Source of the DNA: Corynebacterium mendelii
Lineage (GTDB): Bacteria; Actinomycetota; Actinomycetes; Mycobacteriales; Mycobacteriaceae
DNA: 43,256 nucleotides
Assembly: GCF_017307055.1 (NCBI RefSeq)
Contig: NZ_JAFLEQ010000017.1
Coordinates: forward strand, 354,433 to 397,688
Direction: 5' to 3'
In this document: in pieces, positions 36,660 through 43,256 of the stretch
Position numbering within the stretch: the stretch's first letter is position 1
Layout of the letters: each line of letters starts with the position of its first letter
Translations under genes and position numbers: made by a program
Notes under the pieces: generated by a model
The model's input: only the letters and a program-made list of their open reading frames with translations
Databases searched by the model: none
Told to the model about the DNA's origin: nothing

Positions 36660-37688
36660 TTAGCCAACCTCCCCGGGAGCCGGTGTTTCACCGGTGGTGA
36701 ACAGTTTCAGCGGCCGGAGGATTTCGGCTTCCACTTCCTCACCGTCGGCGTAGCTGCGAATCTGGTCAACAACCCGTTTGCCGTAGTCCTCTGGTTCCTG
36801 GGCCACACAGCCCGGGTAAAGATCGGTGAGGGTGATTTCAGAAGCGCAGAAGCCGTAAACCTTGACGTCGCGACCTGATGCTTTCACCGCTTCGATTGAT
36901 CCCTGGGTGGCCGGCCCGGTGGAGGTGAAGATCACATTCATGTCCGGGTTGCCCTGCAGCATGGCGGATGCCACGTTGAGAGAAGTGTCCAACTGGACTT
37001 TGCCGTCAACGGTAGCGGTGACCTCTGCGTTCGGGTTTTCGGAAAGAACCTCTTTGAATCCGTCATCGCGGCTGACCACGATCGTCTGGTCGGGAGCTGT
37101 AACGAGGCCGACTTTGAGATCGGTGTCTTTGCCCATGTCCTTGAGAATTTGTTCCGCCATGGTTTTCCCGCCGGCAACGTTGTCGGCGCCAAGGTACTGG
37201 ACGATGTGTCCGTTCTGTGCTTTGAGTGCTTTCTCGGAAACACCGACGTTGACCGTGAACACCGGGACACCGGCGTCATTGGCCGCCTTGACGATCGCAG
37301 CTGCCGGTTCGGAGTTCACCGGATTGAGCGCCATGGCACAGGGCTTCGACTGGAGGGCAGCCTGCGCCTGAGCAAGTTGGTTCGCATCATCATCGTTGGC
37401 GATCTGGACGTTGGTGGTGAAACCCTTGGCTTTGGCTTCATCTTCGAATCCCTTTTTCATCGCAACGTAGTACGGGTTGGTCTGGTTGGGAAGAAGCACC
37501 GCGATACTGGGATTGTCGGATGAACATGATTCGGGCAGCGCTGAAGCATCAGCTTGCTTGGATGCGCTGCCGGAAGAATCAGATTCCGATGAGGTACCGG
37601 TATCAACAGCTCCGCTGCAGGCCCCGAGAACAAGTCCGAGACCGATGATTCCGGTAGTGACGAGTGCGTTTCTTGATGTGTTGGTCAT
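36660..37688 (-). CDS. Sugar ABC transporter substrate-binding lipoprotein
   Basis: 342-residue lipoprotein of the ribose/xylose-type periplasmic-binding family (Peripla_BP_4). Start at the ATG 37688, with AGGAG 7 nt upstream. The lipobox LGAC ends at C24 and a Ser-rich spacer follows. The fold begins SIAVLLPNQTNPYYVAMKKG, typical of pentose or sugar binders, with VNPVNS-like (LNPVNSEPAAAIVKAANDAG), PVFTVN and the second-lobe TSTGPATQGSIEAVK. The ligand cannot be read from sequence. It lies 170 nt after the permease gene, in the same operon; the gap holds several short GC-rich palindromes (TGCCGCGGCA on the minus strand). Confidence 0.92.
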   Translation of the reverse strand: MTNTSRNALVTTGIIGLGLVLGACSGAVDTGTSSESDSSGSASKQADASALPESCSSDNPSIAVLLPNQTNPYYVAMKKGFEDEAKAKGFTTNVQIANDDDANQLAQAQAALQSKPCAMALNPVNSEPAAAIVKAANDAGVPVFTVNVGVSEKALKAQNGHIVQYLGADNVAGGKTMAEQILKDMGKDTDLKVGLVTAPDQTIVVSRDDGFKEVLSENPNAEVTATVDGKVQLDTSLNVASAMLQGNPDMNVIFTSTGPATQGSIEAVKASGRDVKVYGFCASEITLTDLYPGCVAQEPEDYGKRVVDQIRSYADGEEVEAEILRPLKLFTTGETPAPGEVG

Positions 37689-37857
37689 GTGGATCTCCTC
37701 GGATCGCGAAACAAAATGATTGGAATGAAACAAGTCCTGCGGGGTGCTGCACGTGCAGCCTTGCCCGTATATTCAGTTGGTTTGCCGCGGCACCGGTATG
37801 CCGGTTCGTCTGGCCGGATATTTACTGTCGGCCATCCCCGCCGGCATCCCAGGTTCC

Positions 37858-38985
37858 CTATGACGAACCCGGCTTCGGTTTTCCGGGGTGGCCGTCCATG
37901 TCACCTGTCGGCTGTATTTCAGGTGCAGCCACGGCATCTGCCGTTGCGCCCGTCGCTGCAGACTCAACGGATTCCTGGGACTGGGCTTTTTTGAAAAGCG
38001 AGGACAGTTTGAGGTTTTTCCTGTTCGTGTCGATCAGGACACCGACCAGAATGATCGCCCCGATCACCAGTGGCTGCCAGTAGCTGGATACACCGATCAC
38101 GTTCATTCCGTTGGATACTTCGGCGATCAACAGGGCACCGAGGAAAGCACCCAGGATGCTTCCCGTTCCGCCGAACAATGACACTCCACCCACAACAGCT
38201 GCAGCAATGGAGTAGAACTGTTCGGTGCCGGCGCCGGCTGTCGGGTAACCGACCATCAGACGGGAAGCGGTGATGATTCCTGCCATGGCAGCACAAATAC
38301 CCGACACGATGTAGACGAGGAAAATGGTGTTCCTGACATTGACACCCCCGAGTCGTGCCGTGTCGGGATTTCCGCCGACCGCGTAGATGTGGACGCCGGG
38401 AACCGTCCGCTTCAGGAAGAACGCACAAATCGCAGTCGCTATCAGGACACCAATCACCGGGAAGGGGATACCGAAGAGGGAACCGCGACCAAAGATGGCG
38501 AACATGGGATCGGTGATGGTGACGGATGCAGCATTTGTCAGAATCTTCGGGATCGATGCGGAGATACCGAATGTCGCGAAAGTGACGATAAATGGTGGCA
38601 TCTTGCCGTAGTGGATCACCGCACCGTTGAATGCGCCGACAGCGATACCAACCGCAATGGCGATAAGTGCCGCACCCCACCAGGGCACACCGGCGGACAT
38701 GGATAAGGCAGCTATCACACCGGTGAGCGCGATATTCGATCCCACGGACAGGTCAATGCCCGCGGTCAGAAGGCAAAAAGTCTGACCGAGGGCCAGGAAA
38801 AGAACGACTGTGCCGTTGAGTAAGAGAACACGTGCGTTGTCGAGGGTCCGGAATTCCGGTGCAAGAACCGACATGATGATGCCGACGACAATGACCACGA
38901 AGAGAATGCCGAATTCTTGCGGCACGCGCATGGGCTTTTTCCGTGCCTCCTGTTTGGTGGAGGCTGCAGGGCTAGAAGAAGTCAC
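37858..38985 (-). CDS. Sugar ABC transporter permease (BPD_transp_2, RbsC/XylH type)
   Basis: 375-residue inner-membrane permease with about nine to ten hydrophobic helices. The family core LTAGIDLSVGSNIALTGVIA is followed by the EAA-like loop GVHIYAVGGNPDTARLGGVN, which contacts the ATPase. GTG start at 38985 overlaps the TGA of the kinase gene by 4 nt (GTGA), and AAGGAACCGGAA lies before it, so translation is probably coupled. A long Ala/Pro tail of about 50 residues after the last helix is not usual for the family. Confidence 0.92.
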   Translation of the reverse strand: MTSSSPAASTKQEARKKPMRVPQEFGILFVVIVVGIIMSVLAPEFRTLDNARVLLLNGTVVLFLALGQTFCLLTAGIDLSVGSNIALTGVIAALSMSAGVPWWGAALIAIAVGIAVGAFNGAVIHYGKMPPFIVTFATFGISASIPKILTNAASVTITDPMFAIFGRGSLFGIPFPVIGVLIATAICAFFLKRTVPGVHIYAVGGNPDTARLGGVNVRNTIFLVYIVSGICAAMAGIITASRLMVGYPTAGAGTEQFYSIAAAVVGGVSLFGGTGSILGAFLGALLIAEVSNGMNVIGVSSYWQPLVIGAIILVGVLIDTNRKNLKLSSLFKKAQSQESVESAATGATADAVAAPEIQPTGDMDGHPGKPKPGSS

Positions 38986-40424
38986 TTCCGGTTCCTTCCG
39001 ATGTGCAATGAATTGACCTCGTTGAAGCGCTCGGTGATGAACGGTTCATGGGTCCCGTCGAACTCACTGACCAGGCGTGGACGCCACACCGGCGGGTTGG
39101 TTTGTCCGCTGAGCACCCAAGCGGCTTGGCGCGCGGCACCGTCAGCCACATATTCGCCGGGTTCCGGCACACGGACAGGCAGACCAAGCACCGTCGGGGC
39201 TATGCGGCACAGCGCTTCACTGCGTGCCCCGCCACCGACGAGAATGATTGATGTCACAGCCACTCCCAGTGCCCGCACGGCATCAATTCCTGCGTTCAAT
39301 CCGCACAGGACTCCTTCAACCGCGGCGCGGGCAATGTTTTCCGGGGTGAGGTTGGAAACTGTCACCCCGAGCAGCGATCCTGTCGCGGTCGGCAGATTGG
39401 GGGTTCTCTCCCCCTCGAGATACGGGACACACACCAGTCCTTCAGCCCCGGGAGGAGCTGACAGTGCCAAAGCCGAGAAATCATCGTGGCCCACATTGAG
39501 TGCTGTTGCGTAGGCGTCCAACACCCGGGATGCATTGAGTGTGCAGGCCAGCGGCAGGAAACCACCGGCTGCATCAGCAAACCCGGCTACCAGACCGGTG
39601 CTGTCATGGGTGGGTTTCCGTGTCACGAGGGATACCACTCCGGATGTCCCGACGGATACAGCCACCTCGCCTTCTTTCAAACCGAGTCCCAAAGCGGCAC
39701 CCGCATTGTCACCACAACCGGGACCAACCATAAACTCATTGCCGTCGAGCACCCCGCTGCCCGCCCGGGCTGCGGGATCCTTCACAGCAGGAAGCACCAA
39801 ACCCGAGGTATCGCACCTCATGGCAAGATCAGTCAGATCACGCCGGTACTTGTTGGATGACGAGTCGTAGTAGCCCGTACCCGAGGCTTCCGAGCGGTCC
39901 GTGAAAAGATCGGTAATATCCGTGCTTCCGCAGATTTTCCAGCTCAACCAGTCATGCGGCAATGCCACTGCGGCAACACGGGAAGCATGGTCGGGTTCAT
40001 TGTCGGCCAGCCACCGCAATTTGGTCACGGTCAGTGAAGCAACCGGCACACTGCCGATTGCATCAGCCCAGGCTCTTTTACCGGCTGCGCAGTCACCACC
40101 CCCAAGCTCCTCAATCAGATCCTCCGCGGCGCCGGCAGATTTCGTGTCATTCCACAGCATCGCATCCCGCACGAGGTCACCTCTTTCATCGACTGTGACC
40201 ATTCCGTGCTGCTGCCCCGCCACCGAAAGCGCCTTGACGTCTTCAAGCCCCCCGGCCTGACGGACAGCCGCATTGAAAGCATCCATCCACACCGTGGCGG
40301 AGATCTCTGTGCCGGCCCTGTGCCGGGCGATACCAGCCCGCACCAGATCGCCGCTGTCAGCGTCACGAATCATGACCTTGCAGGACTGTGTCGATGAATC
40401 AACACCCGCTACCAGGTTCACCAT
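38982..40424 (-). CDS. xylB: FGGY-family xylulokinase
   Basis: 480-residue sugar kinase that phosphorylates xylulose with ATP. The N-terminus GVDSSTQSCKVMIRD is the phosphate-binding loop, SVAGQQHGMVTVDERG and LWNDTKSAGAAEDLIEELGG are typical of actinobacterial XylB, and GPGCGDNAGAALGLG carries the catalytic Asp. The C-terminal half has the ATPase motif VGGGARSEALCRIAPTVLGL. The ATG at 40424 has AAGGAG 6 nt upstream. It is the first gene of a four-gene operon with the transporter. The sugar (xylulose, or a related ketopentose from xylose, xylitol or arabitol) is inferred. No isomerase or dehydrogenase is seen nearby. Confidence 0.9.
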   Translation of the reverse strand: MVNLVAGVDSSTQSCKVMIRDADSGDLVRAGIARHRAGTEISATVWMDAFNAAVRQAGGLEDVKALSVAGQQHGMVTVDERGDLVRDAMLWNDTKSAGAAEDLIEELGGGDCAAGKRAWADAIGSVPVASLTVTKLRWLADNEPDHASRVAAVALPHDWLSWKICGSTDITDLFTDRSEASGTGYYDSSSNKYRRDLTDLAMRCDTSGLVLPAVKDPAARAGSGVLDGNEFMVGPGCGDNAGAALGLGLKEGEVAVSVGTSGVVSLVTRKPTHDSTGLVAGFADAAGGFLPLACTLNASRVLDAYATALNVGHDDFSALALSAPPGAEGLVCVPYLEGERTPNLPTATGSLLGVTVSNLTPENIARAAVEGVLCGLNAGIDAVRALGVAVTSIILVGGGARSEALCRIAPTVLGLPVRVPEPGEYVADGAARQAAWVLSGQTNPPVWRPRLVSEFDGTHEPFITERFNEVNSLHIGRNRK

Positions 40425-40449
40425 CCGAACTCCTTACTTTGTTGCACTA

Positions 40450-40485
40450 TGCACATAAGATAACCCGCGAAAGATGCCGATCCAA
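40450..40485 (-). promoter_or_regulatory. Promoter of the xylB-transporter operon
   Basis: On the minus strand TTGGAT (40480-40485) and TATCTT (40457-40462) are spaced by 17 nt, giving a transcription start near 40450 and a 26-nt leader with the AAGGAG site. TGCAC-TA-TGCAC, a repeated pentamer, covers the predicted start (40443-40454) and could be a repressor site. Confidence 0.55.
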
Positions 40486-40675
40486 GCACTTTCATAAATC
40501 CGCAACGAATCTACCCCCGATAATTTCAGCCACGCACCCCCATAAAGGGCATCCCTCTCCGCGAAATGCGCGAAAAAGTCAGAGAAACGAGCATCCTCAG
40601 CATCGAAACAAAACTAGTACCGTGCAGACTGCAACAAAATGGGTCAAGGCAGAGTCAGTCACCGCCCAGACGGTT

Positions 40676-40687
40676 TATTGTGTGACC
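40676..40687 (+). promoter_or_regulatory. Possible leaderless promoter of the ROK regulator gene
   Basis: TATTGT (40676-40681) followed by GTGACC and the ATG at 40688. No ribosome site lies before the ATG. Confidence 0.45.
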
Positions 40688-41941
40688 ATGAACAAACGAC
40701 CGGCAGCTGGCTACAGACAGGAATCACTGCGTTCCCACAATGCGTCCCTGATCGCAGGCGTGGTGACCTCCAGCTCCCGGCCAATCACACGAGCAGAGAT
40801 TGTCTCTGAAACGGGACTGAACCGTTCCACGGTTTCCCGGGTAATCGATCAGCTTGTTGAGCAGGGAATCGTCACTGAACTGGGCACAAACGTTCCGAGT
40901 GGCGGCCGCCCGGCTGTTCTGGTGAGTCCTGCGCCCCGCACCCACGTAGCCATCGGCGCCGAAATCACCCGCAATTTTGTTTGTGCCCGGGGTGTTGACC
41001 TGACCGGCCAGTCACTTGTTGAGGTTCTCAAGCACCCGGCTTCGGAAGATGCCCACCACACCACCCGTATTTTGGGCGACTGCCTTGAAACTCTCACTGG
41101 ACAAATCAAAGCCGCGGGGATGAACCTTGTCGGAATCCGCTGTGGCATCTCGGGGCTTTTTTCCGCTGACCAGAAAAGACTGCTGTCCGCCCCAACAGAC
41201 GGGTGGGTCAATGTTGATCTCGCCAATGTGCTCGATGCTGCCGGTGGAAGCGGCCTCATGCGCTTTTGCAATTCCACGACCCTTGCCGCCGAAGCAGAAG
41301 CCCAGGCCCGCAGGACAGATCCTGATTTCAAGGACTTCATATATCTGGGCGGCATCAACGGCATTGGTGCCGCCCTGGTTCGCGATTGGAAGGTCGAAAC
41401 TGGCCGCCGCGGATGGGCCGGGGAGATAGGCCACATCCCAATCATTGAAAACGGAAAACAATGCACGTGTGGAAGCAGAGGATGCCTGCAAACACTTGCA
41501 AGCCCAACAGCCATTGCTCAAACAGCAGGCTTTGCCGAGGGAACTCCCCTCGCCCAACTTCTTGCCGGCCTACGCCGGGGGGAACCAAACAGCAGGCGTG
41601 CACTTATCTCTGCAGCACACCACCTCGGGAGGGCTTTATCCACCTACATCAACCTGGTCGATGTACCAGCAGTTGTCCTCGGCGGAAGCTTCCGGCCTCT
41701 ATACCCGCACCTGAAACCCCTGCTTGAAAAAGAGCTGGCAGAGCAGTGCCTGATCGACCGCATCGACTCAACAATGATTGCACAGGCAACACTCGGGGAC
41801 TCCGCGGCCCCTACAGGCGGGGCATTACTGACCCTCCGGGAGTTTGTTTCGGATCCCACCCGCTGGACAACTCCTCAAGGTGGGTGGCGAAAGGATCTTC
41901 ACCGCGGTGAATTCCCAGAGACTGTCATCTCCGAATGGTGA
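40688..41941 (+). CDS. ROK-family transcriptional regulator (XylR-like)
   Basis: 417-residue DNA-binding regulator of the ROK/NagC/XylR family. A winged helix-turn-helix lies at 33-62 (TRAEIVSETGLNRSTVSRV), then the sugar-binding ROK domain with GEIGH (245-249) and the zinc knuckle CTCGSRGC (259-266). The N-terminal ATP loop of ROK kinases is missing, which fits a regulator. The residue after GCL is Q (GCLQT), where E is more usual. It is divergent from xylB across a 264-nt intergenic region containing both promoters, so it most likely represses or tunes that operon, probably sensing a pentose. The start at 40688 is chosen by the promoter-like box; an upstream extension has the wrong composition. 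Confidence 0.9.
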   Translation: MNKRPAAGYRQESLRSHNASLIAGVVTSSSRPITRAEIVSETGLNRSTVSRVIDQLVEQGIVTELGTNVPSGGRPAVLVSPAPRTHVAIGAEITRNFVCARGVDLTGQSLVEVLKHPASEDAHHTTRILGDCLETLTGQIKAAGMNLVGIRCGISGLFSADQKRLLSAPTDGWVNVDLANVLDAAGGSGLMRFCNSTTLAAEAEAQARRTDPDFKDFIYLGGINGIGAALVRDWKVETGRRGWAGEIGHIPIIENGKQCTCGSRGCLQTLASPTAIAQTAGFAEGTPLAQLLAGLRRGEPNSRRALISAAHHLGRALSTYINLVDVPAVVLGGSFRPLYPHLKPLLEKELAEQCLIDRIDSTMIAQATLGDSAAPTGGALLTLREFVSDPTRWTTPQGGWRKDLHRGEFPETVISEW

Positions 41942-42022
41942 GCCGGGATACGAGGTCGCCTCCATCAAAAAGAGCAACTAACCGGACACCAAATCAAAAC
42001 GCGTCCCACTAATAGAACCCAA

Positions 42023-42050
42023 GGGGCAAGTTTCGACAGAAACTTGCCCC
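42023..42050 (+). terminator. Hairpin after the ROK gene
   Basis: GGGGCAAGTTTC (42023-42034) and GAAACTTGCCCC (42039-42050) form a perfect 12-bp stem with a GACA loop 80 nt after the ROK stop codon. No T-run follows, so termination is likely but not certain. Confidence 0.6.
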
Positions 42051-42966
42051 AAGACATCTCTCACTGCTGGCCACAAGGCTCCTTCTCCACAGCCTTCATG
42101 ATCATAACCACCGGTGAATCAAAATGCCGACTCCCAGCCAAAACCGGCTAAGGAACGAAAACAATCACGTAACTATCCAAGAAACCAACCCGAAACAACA
42201 CTGGCCGCATCAGGGTCTACCTGTACAAAACATGTCACCGAGTGTTCAAAAGATCATGCAGGTCGACAACCACTTGAGCGTTTGGCGGCCAGCGGTATCG
42301 AATCCCAGGTGATACAGCGGTCGTTGAAGGCTCGCCCTGGGCTGGACACAAATCAAGTGGTGGTGTTCCGGGTTTTCGCGTCGCAGCCGGCATTGCCTCA
42401 AGGTGTACCACGGGTACTGTGACCACCAGTGTGACCGAGCGGTTAGATGCCAGGAGGTCTTCGAGTTTCCCGGATCACATTGGTCGCATAACTTTCCAAG
42501 CTGTCTGCAGTTAAGACATCGAGTGCAGATATCACTGGAGTGGCAATGCACTTGTGCGGTGTTGTCGCCGGAGATATCGGCGCAACCGATGTTCAGCCCG
42601 ATCCCACCGGATCAGATGACGCAACCGCCCCAGGCCTGACTGGTATTGACCATGTACCTTTGGCGTTGCCGGAATGGACGGCTTGAACGTTTTTCATCTC
42701 GGACACCAAAGGCGCTTTTCGGCGGCGCGCACAGCACGCGGGGAAACTATACGTAGGAGCGCACACTCAGATCCCGGACTGGGAAAGCACGAATGATTCA
42801 CAACCTCAATTGTGAAAAGTCAAATAAAGAACCAAGTACCACTGCACAACAACTGGGACCCGTGAAGTCCTGCCTTTAACCGAAATAGAAGGCTCATGTA
42901 GTCCGGCACCCCGCTACTGCGCATCATTGCCATAGTGGGGCGCCGGAAAACTCCCTAACAGCTCTG
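42051..42966. other. Non-coding or decayed region before the right-edge gene
   Basis: About 900 nt with only broken, short frames and no recognised gene. An inverted repeat, TCCGGCACCCCGCTA (42902-42916) against TAGTGGGGCGCCGGA (42933-42947), pairs in 13 of 15 positions and lies 20 nt past the stop of the right-edge gene, so it is a candidate terminator for it on the minus strand, although no T-run follows. Confidence 0.5.
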
Positions 42967-43256
42967 TCAGGACCTCCAAGGAACCCAACGCAGCCACGGT
43001 AGCCACGTCGGAGAAGCCATCAGAGGAATATCAAGACCACTGTTCAGCAGCAAAAACCACAGCGAAGCAACCGTGATACCTACGCCAACCACGCCTCCCC
43101 CAATAAAAGGAACAGCAGCCATGTTGGTGTTCTCCCCGACAGACGTGTTTTGACTAAGCGATTCGCTTTGACCACCGACGGGAACAGGCTTCGTCGTCGT
43201 CGACCTCGTCGTCACAGCAACAGGCTCCTCAACCACACTGGTCACCGTCGTCGTCG
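42967..43256 (-). CDS. C-terminal part of a membrane-anchored surface protein (5' end outside the window)
   Basis: The reading frame enters from the right edge and ends at 42967, giving about 95 residues. It begins TTTVTSVVEEPVAV and continues with a Thr/Val/Pro-rich stretch (TTRSTTTKPVPVGGQSE), then a membrane segment (PFIGGGVVGVGITVASLWFLL) and a short tail, PTWLPWLRWVPWRS. A Thr-rich linker followed by a single membrane helix and short tail is the usual plan of corynebacterial surface proteins. The rest of the gene, and so its family, is not visible. A GTG inside the frame at 43245 is unlikely to be the true start. Confidence 0.6.
   Translation of the reverse strand, partial: TTTVTSVVEEPVAVTTRSTTTKPVPVGGQSESLSQNTSVGENTNMAAVPFIGGGVVGVGITVASLWFLLLNSGLDIPLMASPTWLPWLRWVPWRS

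Overview
The window is high-G+C actinobacterial DNA from a member of Corynebacterium or a close mycolic-acid relative. The evidence is the mycomembrane and arabinogalactan locus: two secreted antigen-85-type mycolyltransferases (one with LGFP repeats), a UbiA-type decaprenyl-phosphate phosphoribosyltransferase, its PAP2 phosphatase partner, galactofuranosyltransferase GlfT2 and UDP-galactopyranose mutase Glf. The order matches the Rv3804c-Rv3809c region of Mycobacterium and the equivalent corynebacterial locus. The species cannot be named from this sequence.

Layout. (1) 0-8.2 kb, minus strand: cop1-like mycolyltransferase, second mycolyltransferase, ubiA, PAP2 phosphatase, glfT2. The aftB gene normally found between the mycolyltransferase and ubiA is absent. 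(2) 8.4-16.3 kb, plus strand: three full-length paralogues of a secreted, membrane-anchored DUF5129/TPM-like family plus a decayed fourth copy. They are interrupted by an AT-rich island holding an Abi_2 (HEPN RNase-like) gene and an ISL3-type transposase remnant. Copies 1 and 3 share a promoter, an upstream palindrome and apparent leaderless starts; copies 1 and 2 share near-identical internal blocks that suggest gene conversion. (3) 16.5-18.2 kb: a two-gene AAA-ATPase plus PD-(D/E)XK nuclease-like module in which both genes carry a frameshift. (4) 18.2-26.3 kb: glf, a large surface protein with a PGRP/amidase fold that has lost most zinc ligands, a HAD phosphatase, a PlsC-type acyltransferase and serS. 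(5) 26.5-30.6 kb, plus strand: a septum-formation-domain protein, a small HEXXH zincin, a HIRAN-like protein and an EcsC-family protein. (6) 30.8-43.3 kb, accessory: a membrane-anchored polysaccharide lyase family 8 enzyme, a sugar operon (xylulokinase, permease, lipoprotein, double ATPase) under a divergent ROK regulator, and the C-terminus of a surface protein at the right edge.

How the genes work together. UbiA, the PAP2 phosphatase, GlfT2 and Glf make arabinogalactan precursors and galactan; the mycolyltransferases load mycolates onto it; the pseudo-amidase and the DUF5129 proteins are probably envelope components of the same cell surface. The lyase and the pentose-type uptake operon look like a carbohydrate-scavenging unit acquired or kept separately. 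A recurring feature is a TANNNT box 6-8 nt before the start codon (all three DUF5129 genes, the ATPase, glf, serS, EcsC and the ROK gene), which suggests widespread leaderless transcription.
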